Assembly: GCA_021234155.1 (NCBI GenBank)
Contig: JAJEKV010000011.1
Span: 22,888,416 to 22,952,415, forward strand
Direction of reading: 5' to 3'
DNA length: 64,000 nt
Origin: Isoetes taiwanensis
Taxonomy: Eukaryota > Streptophyta > Lycopodiopsida > Isoetales > Isoetaceae
The notes beneath the pieces are model-generated. The model saw only the letters and a program-made list of their open reading frames with translations, did not search any database and had not been told where the DNA came from. The translations under genes and the position numbers were made by a program. Below are positions 24,498 through 37,753 of this stretch, one piece after another (within the stretch, counting starts at the first letter, position 1; every line of letters begins with the position of its first letter).

Positions 24498-26012
24498 GCC
24501 CGTCTCAGGATCTCTCGTTCCTTAAGCAAATCTGCAGGTATTTCGGCCTTAGAGGTAGAAGCGTTGTTTTTTGCACTGCCGATTGGTCCCCTAGGTGCTT
24601 CCTCTAGTACTTTCTCAAAGAAGAGGTCCAAGAAATTTTTGGCTCGATCATCGGAGACGACGCTCTGACATTTCCTTGCTAACTTCAAAGCTTCTCTACC
24701 GATGTAACCTCCAACGTGAAGTTCCCAGCAAGTTGTTCCCAATGGACAAAATGCTTCAATGAGATACTGGGAAAGGTCCATAGAGAACCCGTTCTTGTTT
24801 AGCTTCCCCTTATGTGAAGTTAGGAGCTCATACTTAATGTGGCCCACAAGAACAGGGTCGTCCTCGTTTTCTTCCTCTTCTTCCTCTTCCTCCTCTAACT
24901 CTTCCACGACCTTGACAACCTTCCCTTGTCTTCTTGCTCCGGATAGAAGGCGTTTAGCGGATCGTTCATCTAACTGATAGCACTGCCATGCTAGTTTGTC
25001 TCCATCTGTTTTTCCCTTAAGCCTTTCATATTCCTTATCATCCATCATGGCTATCATAATAATAAGCACATGAGAAATTTTACTTGCGTCTTTGAAGTCA
25101 ACATCCTTGTTTTCATCTATGAGGATCGCTGTCATTATGACTTTCACGCATTCTAAGTCATTTGCAGCACTTAGAGCATATGCATAGGACATGTCGGAGG
25201 GACATATAGTGACGATTGTGTAATTCATTTCTGTCGTGCAACCACTTTGCATATGTTGAAGAACGTATTATAGTTTTCAAGCGACCATCTGGTGCCTCGG
25301 CTATCAAGCATGAAGAGTGTGATATCATGGGGACCTTCACCTACCACGGCAAGGCACACTTGAAACCGGTGGAGACTTGATAAAAAAACGGATTCCGTCT
25401 CCCGGTGCGCTTCCTGCTTAGCGACTTTTCATTTCAAGTCGGATGCAACTTTTGTGTGAATCCCAGCGATCTTTGCAACATTCTTCAACCTGGCGCTTGA
25501 CAAAGTCCTTGGACCAAAATACATACTTCTTTAGGTGGTCGTTGGAGGCGTTATACTTTGCATGAGTCCTAACTCCGACAACGACCACTCTCCTGTAAGC
25601 CTTTGTAATTCCTCACCAACTGCCTTCTTGAGCACTCTAATATTTTTCAGCTCGTTGCATGCATCTTCGAATGATTCCATAGCCTTTGCTGCCGAGGTTT
25701 TCTTGTAAAGGATTTCCTTTCTGATTAACCTATCCAGGACTGAGATGAGTTCTTGATCTTCCAATCCCTGGGCCTTCTTCATCTCTGTTATATGGATATC
25801 AAAAATTGATGTGTCAACAGGAGGAAATCTTCCTTGTGAATCTGGCAACTTCTTCTCCACGTAGGCGTCCCAGAATTCATTCCATTTCTCCCAAACTGGA
25901 TCTGAAGCAAAAACTATCTTGCAGGCATCCTTGTTGACAGTTGGTTCTTCGGCAGCATCACCCTTTTCATCTCCTTTTTTTTTCTTTGTTCTGGTGCTCT
26001 TGGTCTTGTCCT
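24497..26012 (-). pseudogene. M1': partial methyltransferase-like protein
   Basis: Repeat of M1 in the second 20.6-kb unit, cut at the junction so that the C-terminal Asn/Asp-rich part is lost. The frames at 24434-25252 (Glu-rich run, GREALKLARKC region) and 25531-25860 (start MEKKLPDSQGRFPP) are intact over long stretches. Between 25253 and 25530 several frames are broken. As in M1, homology stops after GTCTTGTCCTG at the upstream end. It is probably non-functional because both ends are missing. Confidence 0.55.
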
Positions 26013-29000
26013 GTTTGGGTGGTTTTGCACGGGGCTATGACAAAGAAGAGCTTGGTCATTCAGCAAATGACTCTGTACTTTTTGCAGGTAACCAATTATT
26101 AGCTAGAGCTTGAAGAAATGAGCTTTTGACATCATTTGTTGTAGAGATCATATACATGGAGAATCTTGACATAAACAACGGAGTTTGCTCTATGTTTACC
26201 GAATTTTGAGGAGGTAAGATTCTACCTCTTTATCATTATAGATATGGCCAGATTTCAGTGAATGTTTTGAAAACCTTTTCCTTTAGATTTATTCTGTGTC
26301 TTTGGGATCAGAAGCTACATTAGAATGCATGGATGTAAGTGGATGCAAGATATTGCCTTAAGCGGAGAGTCTGCAATTTGTTTTTTTCTTTGGTGGGCTA
26401 AGCCCTAGAATAAGGAGTTGTGTGAGGAACTTCCAAATGACAATGCGAGTTCGATGTCCCAAGCGGCGATTTAACAATATTCAGGTTTAATAGATTTGGC
26501 ATTCAATGTGAAAATACCTTTGCAGCCATTTGCAGAACACATTGATAAACTAGATAGTCACCAAATGATGCAGGGGATGCAGTGTTTGTAACTGCAGACA
26601 ATAAAACTGGTCAGGTATCATTTTGTTTCCTCCTTTTGCTTGGACTTGAATGACAGAGCATTCTTTAGAAACAAGTATTAATCCTTTAGAAGAAAGCCAT
26701 AGCATGCTTGAAGGACAAAGCCAAAATCTTTCAGCAAAGGTGCTTTTAACGTAGAGAACACAAAATGTAGTGAACACAAAATGTGCTCTTAAAGCCCAGG
26801 CGTCTCCGTCTTGTCGGGGATAGAAAGGAGGTAGGTAGGTCTTAAAAGGACACAAAATGCAAAATTTGTGCGATTGCGGCGGGAGATGATTCCTTTTCTA
26901 TATTTACGTAAACAATCATATCTTGAGGCAAATAGCTCTTTCTTGTCACGGGTAAAAGTCCAGAGGCCTAATCATAAGGCTCGAGAAATTGGAGCAATTT
27001 CGAAATGACAAAAGATCCTTGGTAGGCATGAGATTAGATGATGAACCACGTGATCAAGAAGAAGAAGAAGACCTCAATCGTAACTCCATGCTTTTACAAA
27101 AGACAGATGCATAGGTACTACACTGGACAAAGCAGGTTCTTGTATTTTTTTTCCAAAGGGCATGTGCTTTTGTTGCATGCTTCACTCTTGGCCTTATCGT
27201 AGTTTTTGTTGCAGAAAGAATGTGGTTTTGTTGCATGCTTCACTCTTGCCCTTTTACGCTCCATTTTGGTAAGGCTGCTCTCTAGACATTAGCAATTAGT
27301 TTCCTTCTCTACTATGATAAGCCATGTCTTAGAATCCTGCATTATGTGGCCTTAAATCCATCTCTAGATTCTTTGTTAGATTTATATCAGAGTTCAGATA
27401 AGAAGGAGCCTACAAAGCCTACAAATCTATTCTATTTCTTCACAATCTTGAATAGTTTCACATTGATGTTATCTTGGCACTTTTGCTGTATTTGTAGATA
27501 AGTGCCAACTGCTCTAATACTGCACATGGCTACATTATTTAGAAATCTCTAATGTAAGAGTAGAAATGTGATTGCCCACAACCTTATTCTCTGTTATTTC
27601 TTGGGCGTTTATGAAAGTTGTTGTCCATCGAACTCTTTTCTATGGTAGAACTTTCACGTACCCTGCTGACAGAGTGCAAGTGGAGAATTGTATCCTGTTA
27701 ACAATTTCATCTTTTCTGTAGAACATTGACCGATAACATGTTGGTAGGAGTATCCAAACGATTTGAGAAGAAACTATTGTTAGTGGGTGTTGGATATCGA
27801 GCTACAGTTGAGGGTAATGTGCTTGTAATGAATCTGAGATTTTCTCATCCAGTGAAGATGGAAATCCCTGATGGAATCTCTGTCAAGGTCAAGGAAAACA
27901 CTAGAGTAACTGTCTCAGGCCACAATAAATATTCTGTTAGTGAATTCTCAACAACCATCATAGCAACCATGGATTTGTTTGCCCTAGAATCTTCATAGTT
28001 AATAAAATCATGGATTTGTAGAATCTGAAAATATAGTTCCGTGATGGTTAATTTATCCCATTTTTATTAATTATAATCCACAAGCAAAGGCTTTTTAATG
28101 CTTGAGCTTTAGCAATCATAACACCAAAATATACTTGGAAGAGTAACATGAATGCACCTCTACAACAATTCTCATGTGTTGGAGCGTTTCTCATATTGTA
28201 GATTATTGATGTATTGTCCACAGTTGCAGGCCAATGTTTTGAAGAATTAAGAGTGCAAATGCATGAAGCAATAATGTAGCAACAATAGTGGCAACCATTG
28301 TACTTTATCGTACTGGTTGTCAAGTTATGCACTTGAATTGCTATTATATGCAGTAAGAATTAGCCAGCATTTGAAGGCACTGAAGATAGATAGATAGTAT
28401 TTTTTACGTCATGCCACATGGGCAGATAGATAGATAGATAGTATTGGACATGGATCTTAAGAGCAACTACATTTTCAATTTCTTTTTAATAAATGCGGGA
28501 TTTCACATCCATGACCTTGGGCATTTCACAACTGATGACTGATGACCTTTGGCATGTTAGGTAGAAGTGTGGCTATATTGAATAAGAAAAAACTCGCAAA
28601 GTACAAATAAAGTCAATTGTATTTTGGTTTTATTGCTACAAACAGTCTGACTTGAAATTTGATGTGAGGTGATATGATTTTTAGAACAATTTAAACAGGA
28701 TTCTCATGATATTATAGATTGGGTGCACCACCATGCTTGACCCAGTTATAATCTCCACAATTGGTAAGTGCATATGCAAGAATCGGGTAACAATGGGCTT
28801 CTCAGCAAGAACCACGAAAAGGAGAAGTTGGAAAACAAACTATTGGGGTTAGGCAAATGATTGGTTTGCATAACTTAGTTTGTATATGCAGTTTAAGTTT
28901 ATTCTTGAAGATCTCATTTTTGCAGCGTGGTCCAAAAGAGCTCTCATGAGAAACAAGAAACATCATTTTTCACGAGAACAAGAAATGTTGTTTTCAACGC

Positions 29001-30245
29001 ATTCCATTCTACTGTAGCCTTATTCTTTGCAAAGAAGGCTAAAAATGTTACGAAGCCCATTCTTCGTAGGTGTCGAAGCCCATTCTTCGTTTCCCCTATC
29101 ATGTGCAATCTAAGAAAGAAAAGAAGTTTCGATGTTTTGTATAATAACTCCAAGAAGTTTCGATGTTTTGTATAATGACTTCAAGAAACTGCATTTCATT
29201 TGTGAAGTATGAATTCATGGCAAAGTATAATATTATACTCCTTTATGTCATTTACATGTTCCCAGCCTATGCCCGTCTCAATGTAGTGCTTCTTATGATT
29301 GTAAATGAAGGCAAAAGATTTGTATTATATAAAGGCCATCACATTAGTGCTGATGGCAAACAACTTGCTTCATTTCTAAAATAGCAAATTCAAGAAGCTT
29401 GGGTTTGGGTTGTTTATTTAATAAACTATCATTGTAGAGATATTCACATCATTGGATCTTTTCAGCAAGCAACCACTTTGCAAAACGGTTGTATAGAGGA
29501 CACTATAGTATGTGACATTGTGATACTTCATGATACAGTATGTGGTATTTTATATTTATATGTTAGTTCTAAACTTGTATGGCATCAAAACAACAATGAC
29601 AACACAAATTACTTGCAAATGTTGCATCCAACTCATTGGTGCTTGTGAAGGCTGCAACTTGTCCATTAACCATACATCACCTTGATTTTTTTCTTTCATT
29701 TAGCCATGGAGAATGAGTTTCTCACCCTCTGTGTGTAGGACTATAAGTTGTGTTCACAAATAAAATGCAATGACCATAATATAATTTAGAAAGAGACAAA
29801 ACATTACATGTAGGAATATAAGTTGTGTCCGCAAATAAAATGCAATGACCAATTTAGAAGAACATAATATAATTCGGAACAAGACAAAACTTTACAGTGC
29901 TGTATGAAGTTGGGTGGTCCCTCTCTTGGAAGTGGACATTAAACCACATGCACAACATAATGGTTTCAGACATAGTTATTATTGTAAGGTATGTTTTATG
30001 TCATTGATCTATTTTTGCATTCCAAATCATGTTAATCTTCTCTCTTTAAACCAAATTGAATCACGTGATATTACTGCAGCTATTTGTGTTGCAATAAACA
30101 ACATTGGCATTTAAATTTGTGCTATGGAGATTGCATAGACATCCATGTGCTATAATTAAATTGGCTTATCCCTAAGGTAGACAATTGGAAGTGCCATTAC
30201 GCCACTCAAAAAATATAATCTATTTTTTTATTAGTTTTTCAAATT
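26013..30245. other. Spacer, copy B
   Basis: Repeat of 5433-9595 with the RPL6-like exon at 27722-27998. Differences from copy A are concentrated at CAG/CTG. For example, GTGCAGTTGCAGCAGG at about 6276 reads GTGCGATTGCGGCGGG at about 26868. A second AGAT block is inserted at 28386-28442. No further gene. Confidence 0.7.
27722..27998 (+). pseudogene. rpl6: Plastid-type ribosomal protein L6 exon, copy B
   Basis: Same fragment as 7127-7403. The acceptor here reads TTTTCTGTAG, still a valid AG. The first residues are TLTDNMLVGVS, with Leu replacing Val; the rest, including LLLVGVGYRATVEG and VSGHNK, is unchanged. It ends with the same premature stop. Conservation between the copies reflects recent duplication, not selection. 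Confidence 0.75.
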
Positions 30246-33200
30246 CTTGTAGTTTGTAAAATGCATGGATATAAAAAAAAGGAACATTGTCACGATACCT
30301 TTCTTCTTCATCATTCCCCGTGGTCTCTTCTTCCGTTGCATCTTTATTCTGAGTTGCCTCCGGTCTGCTAGAAGCACCAACCACATCAGTTGAGATCTGT
30401 AAAGTGTGAACTACGCTTGATAGTTCATTACTCTTTACGCTAACCTGGCTAGTGCTTTCAGATTTGGAGTCTGCTTCATCATCATTATTGTTATTATCAT
30501 CATCATTGTCATTGTCATCCTGGTCTATATTTTCAGGGCCAAGGATGTTTACAGGCATGTCGATAGGTACTTGGTGAACTGCCTGCTCGTCCATGTCATC
30601 CATGATGTTGGAGCCAAGCAATGCCTGTCTCAGGATCTCTCGTTCCTTAAGCAAATCTGCAGGTATTTCGGCCTTAGAGGTAGAAGCGTTGTTTTTTGCA
30701 CTGCCGATTGGTCCCCTAGGTGCTTCCTCTAGTACTTTCTCAAAGAAGAGGTCCAAGAAATTTTTGGCTCGATCATCGGAGACGACGCTCTGACATTTCC
30801 TTGCTAACTTCAAAGCTTCTCTACCGATGTAACCTCCAACGTGAAGTTCCCAGCAAGTTGTTCCCAATGGACAAAATGCTTCAATGAGATACTGGGAAAG
30901 GTCCATAGAGAACCCGTTCTTGTTTAGCTTCCCCTTATGTGAAGTTAGGAGCTCATACTTAATGTGGCCCACAAGAACAGGGTCGTCCTCGTTTTCTTCC
31001 TCTTCTTCCTCTTCCTCCTCTAACTCTTCCACGACCTTGACAGCCTTCCCCTTGTCTTCTTGCTCCAGATAGAAGACGTTTCGCAGGATGCGTTCATCTA
31101 ACTGATAGCACTGCCATGCTAGTTTGTCTCCATCTGTTTTTCCCTTAAGCCTTTCATATTCCTTATCATCCATCATGGCTATCATAATAATAAGCACATG
31201 AGAAATTTTACTTGCTGTGCTGAAGTCACTGTCCTTGTTTTCATCTATGAGGATCGCCTGTCGTATGACTTTCACGCATTCTAAGTCATTTGCAGCACTT
31301 AGAGCATATGCATAGGACATGTCGGAGGGACATATAGTGACGATTGTGTAATTCATTTATGTCGTGCAACCACTGCATATGTTGAAGAACGTATTATAGT
31401 TTTCAAGCGACCATCTGGTGCCTCGGCTATCAAGCACGAAGAGTGTGATATCATGGGGACCTTCACCCACTTCTGGCAAGGCACACTTGAAACCAGTGGA
31501 GACTTGATAAAAAAACGTGGATTCCGTCTCCGGGGTCTGCTTCACCAACGCGACTTTTCGTTTCAAGTCGGATGCAACTTTTGTGTGAATCCCACTGATC
31601 TTTGCAACGTTTTGCTTGACAAAGTCCTTGGACTAAAATACATACTTCTTTAGGTCGTCGTTGGAGACGTTATACTTTTGCATGAGTCCTAACTCCGACA
31701 ACGACCACTCTCCTGTAAGCCTTTGTAATTCCTCACCAACTGCCTTCTTGAGCACTCTAATATTTTTCAGCTCGTTGCATGCATCTTCGAATGATTCCAT
31801 AGCCTTTGCTGCCGAGGTTTTCTTGTAAAGGATTTCCTTTCTGATTAACCTATCCAGGACTGAGATGAGTTCTTGATCTTCCAATCCACGGGCCTTCTTC
31901 ATCTACGTTATATGGATATCAAAATTGATGTGTCAATAGGAGGAAATCTTCCTTGTGAATCTGGCAACTTCTTCTCCACGTAGGCGTCCCAGAATTCATT
32001 CCATTTCTCCCAAACTGGATCTGAAGCAAAAACTATCTTGCAGGCATCCTTGTTGACAGTTGGTTCTTCGGCAGCATCACCCTTTTCATCTCCTTTTTTT
32101 TTCTTTGTTCTGGTGCTCTTGGTCTTGTCCTGTATTATAGTCTGACTAAGTGTCCTTTCCGGCAACTTGAATTGGCTTTTGGATCGCCCCGTGCGGCCGG
32201 CATTGGCTTCCCATATTCAATCCACTTTGGTTCCGAGCATGCCGGTTGCTCTATATAGGGACTGCAAGGAATAACCGTTAGCTTCATAGCGAGTGAATTC
32301 AAACAATCCTTCTAGTTTAAAATCGCCCCGCGGCGATTTCATATTAGAAAATCGTCAAATCAAATCGCGATTTGCCTTCTCTAAATAACAAAGGGTTCAC
32401 GGGATGGTAGGCGTTTCGTCAAATAAGCAAATCGGCGCTGGCATTTCATATTAGAATACAAATTGCGCCCGCAGATTTGCCTACTTTGAGGAGAAAGCGG
32501 CTATCTTCAGGGCGACCATGTCTCCTCGAGGCTAGGCAAATGGCGGCGTGGCGCAATTTGTATTCTAATATGAAATCGCACCGGCGCGATTTGCTTATTT
32601 GTGGCGTCTACCATCCTGAACCCTTTGCTATTTAGAAGGCAACTTCGCTGGCGCGCGATTTGCCTTCTACTATGAAATCGCCTTGGCGCGATTTAAACAT
32701 CTGAAAAAATAAAAATGTAGGAAGAGAATTACCTTTTGTATAAGAAAGTTTTTCCCATGTCATTTAGGAGTCGCTTATTTCGGCTAGTTCGGCGGTGTTG
32801 TTGAGCCGCTCGGGGAACTCAAGTAGTTTACGACGAATCTGACTTATAGAACAAGCGATTCCCGGTATCTTTGTGCCTTCTTGATGAGAATCTTCGGCCT
32901 CTATTGAATCTTGGCCATCTATTATCATAAAATGTATGTCCGGGTTCTCGATGAAGTCCTCCAGCTTGCTCCAAATGATTACCTTTTTGTTACGGTATCG
33001 TATGGCACTACATCTGCGGGCATTGGCACCCACCTTTTTCGATCATCTTTGTTCAATATCTCCAAGGAGTGCTTGCTTGTCATGCCTTCTGCTGATATAA
33101 ATAGCTTTAGTGGACCTGAAAAACACATCCACGTTATTTGGATGGGTGAAGCTCAGGCCCAGTGGATACTTGTCGGCATATTTCTTCAGTTTGCTCATTG

Positions 33201-33880
33201 CCTCCAACTGCCTGGCCTTGTCATCGTCACTTGTAAGGCCTGCTGTCACTTCTGTAGTTTCCCTGCCTTTAGAGCTAGCTTCTTCCTTATCCTTCACTGC
33301 CTGTAAGTAGACACTGCCCGAGGGCCTCGTGCTAATGGCTCGTCGAACAACTGTAAGCCCCTCGCATATTCGTTTAGGAGTCAAATGGCTCGCCAACTTT
33401 CCAGCCAAATTTAAAGAGGTTATCGGCCATGTCGTCTGATCTTAATGCAGTCTCTTTAAAAGAGCTAGTACTGCATCGATTGATCTTCTTTAGGCTCTTC
33501 TTATTTTTTTGGCCCACTTCAACTAGCACATGAACAGAAAGAATCGTCATGTATTTCGCATGTGATAAGAATTCCCTGCTTCTTCATTTGATCAGTCTCT
33601 CTTACCCTATACATGAATATGAGGTCTGTCTTCCCACCGGTTTAAAGATCTCCACGCATACCATTCGACCCCTCTACAAGATCTTCTTACGGACATGGAG
33701 GTTCTACGAGCCTTTATTATTCGGATGTATCTTCTAACGTCAATACATCTTTGCAGTGCATAACGAAACATCTTCATCTGTCCTTTGCTTTTTCTGGGCT
33801 GAAGAGGTTTCGCCTTGCTTGGCTCTCCTTTTGATTGGCTTTTGTGATCCTGTAACATTACAGCACATGGTTTAATCTTT
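30220..33880 (-). CDS. M2': best copy of the methyltransferase-like acidic protein
   Basis: Unknown protein of the element, read on the minus strand. The upstream exon (about 33850-32720) carries a basic stretch (KPLQPRK), then ASHLTPKRICEGLTVVRRAI, LSFTHPNNVDVFF and WSKLEDFIENPDIHFMIIDG. It ends near AAAAG/GTAATTC, a possible donor. The foldback follows. The next exon (about 32310-30220) has a Lys-rich stretch, DPVWEKWNEFWDAYVEKKLP, SLSELGLMQKYNVSNDDLKK, MNYTIVTICPSDMSYAYALS, a Glu run, FSMDLSQYLIEAFCPLGTT, GGYIGREALKLARKCQSVVS and an Asp/Asn-rich tail. LIEAF-CPLGTT-GREALKLARKC resembles the SAM-binding motif of DNA N4/N6 methyltransferases (family knowledge), but no DPPY/SPPY catalytic motif is visible. 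It may be a degenerate or non-enzymatic derivative. Frame breaks near 31357-31633 and 32720 may be sequencing errors. Confidence 0.5.
32316..32700. repeat. Foldback with nested GC-core palindromes, copy B
   Basis: The same architecture as 11705-12058: CATATTAGAATACAAATT faces AATTTGTATTCTAATATG around a TTGAGGAGA...TCTCCTC centre. GCGATTT-type palindromic cores occur at about 32320, 32440, 32470, 32540, 32583, 32650 and 32680. Confidence 0.65.
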
Positions 33881-35124
33881 TAATGCTAAAACATATGCTA
33901 TGTCGAAATATATGCAAGAAAAACGCGCTTGGCGTGATTTGAAAATAGTACAGAGCAAGTTCATTTACTAATGTAATGCCTTATTCAACTGCGGCTTTGA
34001 CATAAATAACTATAAACACCACAACTTAAAGAGTTGAATCTTCATCAGAGGACACAACAAACTATAAAAAACACAACTAACTACTGAATACTGTTTAGCC
34101 ACACATTAAGCACACATTTTTGGGACATATGAACTCAAATATTAGAGGACACATGCTTCTTCTCGGATAATAACTCTATCCTCTCGGACACAGAAATCAA
34201 TTACAGAACAAAAAACAGTTCAATTACCTGAGGCGCTTGTTGGATTTGTGCTTTCTGCTTGTTCAGCAGCCTCCAGGCTTGGGATTTGTGCTTTGGGCTG
34301 TCGCCCACCTCTACCGGCCTTTGGCGCGCGATTCTCTAGGCGCCATAGAACGCAAGTCACGGATAATATGAGGCTGGGTTTTGGTTTAAACTTATATGTA
34401 TCGTTCATAATCTAGGCGTCGATTTACAACCGTAAATTCAAATTCGGCGTCCTTTTAAATTTATACCGCCTTAATTAACGCCGTCCGCTCATTTACAAAT
34501 TTAAATTGTGTTTTTCTTTTTTAGTGCAATTTCAAGATAACAATTAATTATTAATTTCAAGAAACGCATATGTGGCAATCTACTACCACCCTAATCGGCC
34601 ACCTACTATCGAGGCCAAGATCATTCCTACTATCGAGGCCCAAAAACAATCGACTATCGAGGCCAAGATCCGGTCTACAACGCCTTCAATCCCATTCGAT
34701 CGAGCCCATTCGATGTCTGGCTGAACTATGGTGAGTGTGATTCCATTCAATGCATTCTCTTGTACTCTTTTTTTCGTCCTCTATTTTTTCCAATGCATTA
34801 CGGTTCTTTATCGATTAATGGGAGAAGAATGCTATCTTTTTAACAAAGAAAACTTGAAGCCGAGTAGGCTTATGTAAAATCAAGATCTGAATCAAGTTCT
34901 ATGTGTCATGGTGTTCCTCTTGGAAACAGTTTACGTAAGATTTCCATTATAAACTGCAATTATGAAGATGAGGCTCTTCCAAGAAGACATCCGGGTGGCG
35001 TCTGATTGGTGAAAGCGTGGGCACATTTGTAGCATGGCCAAAAGAACGTCCTGAAAAGGTATGTATATTTGGATATTCAAAAAATATGAATATATCGTAA
35101 CATCTGCGTGATGTTGTGAATTTT
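33881..35124. other. AT-rich noncoding stretch, copy B
   Basis: Counterpart of 13300-14504. It contains the TATCGAGGCC words at about 34605-34665. No supported gene. Confidence 0.4.
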
Positions 35125-35239
35125 GAATTCTTTGATGCTCTTTAGCCATCATATCAACCCCATGAAACTACACATTAATGAAAATATGTAGTTTCTTGGG
35201 GTTGGTCATCCTCTTGGCCGGAGGGCATCAAAGGATTCA
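35125..35239. repeat. Imperfect hairpin, about 50-bp arms, copy B
   Basis: AACCCCATGAAACTACA (about 35156) pairs with TGTAGTTTCTTGGGGTT (about 35187) across CATTAATGAAAATA. Pairing extends outward through TTTGATGC and GCATCAAA to GAATTC and GGATTC. Confidence 0.65.
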
Positions 35240-35390
35240 ATGTTTTCGACATTGCATATAAAAACATAATAAACTAATGACAAAAGTAGTGCAAAATTGC
35301 GCCCGGTAGCGAGTTTGTATTCATATTCAAAAAGTGTATGTACATTTCTTCTTCGCAAAAATCGCCCGGTAGCGCCAATGCTTTCTATCT

Positions 35391-35800
35391 CTACAATATG
35401 TCACATAAGCCCACTTCATCGCCCAATACAAAAAGTCCCACCTGAACCAGCGTGATATGACAGATCCTCATCTTCCCTGCGAATGTCGAAGTCTCCAAAC
35501 CCAGTGTTGTATCGATCCTTGATACTATAAATCAAATCCTCGTGACTTATTTTGTTGGCATGAGCCTTACTAAGAGCATGAGGAGCCGCGATATGTCCAG
35601 AGATGCGATGGAAGTGTTCCCATGGCCCCCGATGGCTGAGACTATCTAATGGAATCTCCAACTCTCTTTGAACGTTTTGAACAAAGACAATCAAGTAATA
35701 TCTTGTGCGGGGTCGAGTTGATGGTCGCGTGGGGAAGTGTATTTGAACTAGAACCAGCCAGTGTAGGATCAGCCAGTGTCCATGCATAAGGAAAATCCAT
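35391..35800 (-). pseudogene. Small unknown 137-aa protein, copy B
   Basis: Second copy of 14769-15181. It keeps the correct NKISHEDLIYSIKDRYN junction that copy A has lost. It is itself shifted around 35640-35730, where DDHQLWTLYKI is broken, and around 35415-35500, where SQWFRWDFLRYW is broken. Reading the two copies together supports one continuous protein with conserved Trp-rich ends. Its neighbours are palindrome copies on both sides. Confidence 0.5.
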
Positions 35801-35879
35801 GGCACTAGAACGAGAGAAATTAAGTAATTAGCAAATGATATATTACTCTCCCCATAAAACGATTCTGAACATACATAAT

Positions 35880-36062
35880 TCAAAGCGGCGCGCCGGTGCG
35901 TTTGCTTTTTTTTTTTCACGGATCTATTTCACATGCTTTGGGCGCGATTTGTATAGAACCGTATGAAATAGAAAAGCCAAACTAAAAACGCGCCTGGCGC
36001 GCTTTGATTAACCTAGTGGAAAATCGGAAACCAAAAATAGAAATGCGCCAAGCGCGATTTCT
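35880..36062. repeat. GC-core palindrome cluster, copy B
   Basis: AACGCGCCTGGCGCGCTTTG (about 35988) and AATGCGCCAAGCGCGATTTC (about 36042) preserve the palindromic form that copy A has degraded. Confidence 0.65.
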
Positions 36063-36289
36063 CCCATTCTAACATATTATTCTAACAGAATGCATAATGC
36101 AAAATGCAGAATGCAGAATTTAAAATATGAAGCCAGTGAATATGAAGGCAGTAGAATATAATAGAATAGAATGAAGGTAGATAGAGCAGATATATAATAA
36201 TAATACTCCTTGTTTAGTTCAATATTTAGTTCATTGTTTTAGTTCATTATTTAGAGGAGATAGAGGAAGAGCTAGTGAAATAGAATAAG

Positions 36290-36470
36290 AGCAGATACAG
36301 CAAAATCATATAAGCAAGCTCATAGAGCAGATAGATCATAGATCATAGAGCAGATAGATCATAGAGCAGATAGATCATAGATCATAGATCATAGATCATA
36401 GAGCAAGATCATAGAGCAGATATATCATAGATCATTATTTACTTCATTATTTTAGATCATTAATTGAACA
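36290..36470. repeat. GATCATA/AGAGCAGATA minisatellite, copy B
   Basis: Same array as 15640-15900 but with fewer ATCATAG units. Confidence 0.8.
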
Positions 36471-36659
36471 GATAGAGGAAGAGCTAGTGAAATAGAATAA
36501 GAGCAGATCATATAGGCAAGATCTATATATGAAGGTGCTAGGGCAGTTTAGGGCTGATGCATGTAAAAGTCTAAGCCAGAAAGCACTCCCCTTGATTAAA
36601 CCTAAAGCTCATATAGTACTTTAAGTAAAGAACAGGAAATACTAACCTATTTGTGTTAT

Positions 36660-37230
36660 GTACCCGAGAATTGAGCCTTTGCCTTTGAGCCGAAACCAAA
36701 AAATCGAAAACCAAAGTTGATTTGATTCGAGAAGCCAATAGCAGATGATTTGAGCCTTAAGAAGCCGAGAAGAAGCAAACCGAGAAGCCGAGAAGCTTTA
36801 ACACAAAAACAAAAAACTAGAAAACTTTGTTATTCAAAGCCAGAGAGATTGTAGAGAGAGCCAAAAGCCAAAAAACGAGACATTGTACGTGAGCCTACAA
36901 ACCTTTGAGCCGAAAACACCTTTGAGCCGAAAACCCTAAAGCAAATGATTGTAGATGCCGAAAAGCTCGAAAACGCAGATAAAAGCAGATAAAAAGCAGA
37001 TAGAAGCCGAGTTTAAAGCATATAGAAGCCGAGTTTAAAGCAGATAGAAGCCGAAAGCCGTAGATTGAGCAGATAGAAGCCGAGTTTAAAGCGTATAGAA
37101 GCCGGAAGTCGAGATTGAAGCGCATAAAAAGCCGAGAAGCAGATAAAAGCCAATTTGAAGCCGAGATTGGAAGCGTAGGCCCTAGAAGCCTGAATTGAAG
37201 CCGAAGCGAAGCTGGAATTAGCCTGGAATG
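36660..37230. repeat. GAAGCCGAG-rich array, copy B
   Basis: Counterpart of 16060-16620, with units such as AGATAGAAGCCGAGTTTAAA. The long minus-strand frames across it are low-complexity by-products of the repeat. Confidence 0.75.
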
Positions 37231-37359
37231 CGAAAAGTTCGAAAGTGAGAGAAAGCAGTTCAAAAACGAATGCTAACTTCAAATAATAACTGCCTTCAAA
37301 ATTTCGTACCGCGCAATCATCACTGCCATGAAAGTTTATTGCAAAGATTTTTTGTTTTA

Positions 37360-37670
37360 AGGACCGTGACTTTAAAAGTTTAAAAGTTATGAGTTAATAG
37401 TTAAGTTAGTTGTTAATAGTTATAAGTTAATAGTTAAGTTATAAGTTATAAGTTAATAGTTTAAAAGTTACAAGTTAATAGTTAAGTTAGTGACCTTAAA
37501 ACTAACCTTAAAACTTAGTTCTAACCTTAAAACTTTTAACCTACAATAACTTTCCAACCTTAAAATTTCTAACCTATAATAACCTATAATAAACTTCTTA
37601 ACCTTAAAACTGCTAACCTATAATTAATAACCTTAGAAGTTGTTGCTAAGGTTATTTAGGATAAGATAAA
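37360..37670. repeat. AGTTAATAGTTATA / CCTTAAAACT arrays, copy B
   Basis: Counterpart of 16740-17060, one unit shorter. It lies directly upstream of the transposase-like gene. Confidence 0.7.
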
Positions 37671-37753
37671 AGTTAGAAGGCTTTCATTTATGAACATGTT
37701 AGTGAGAGGTTATTTGGATATGCTAACTTACTATATGTTTTTATGCATTCTAG

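Noticed and set aside
30593-31072. Plus-strand frames rich in Ser opposite M2'
   Set aside because: Antisense shadows of the Glu-rich and GREALKLARKC regions of M.
36895-37282. Two minus-strand frames of about 90-120 codons
   Set aside because: They are produced by the GAAGCCGAG minisatellite. The counterpart in copy A is broken everywhere.
37360-37670. CCTTAAAAC/TTAATAG arrays considered as interstitial telomere repeats
   Set aside because: Units do not match TTTAGGG or its common plant variants.
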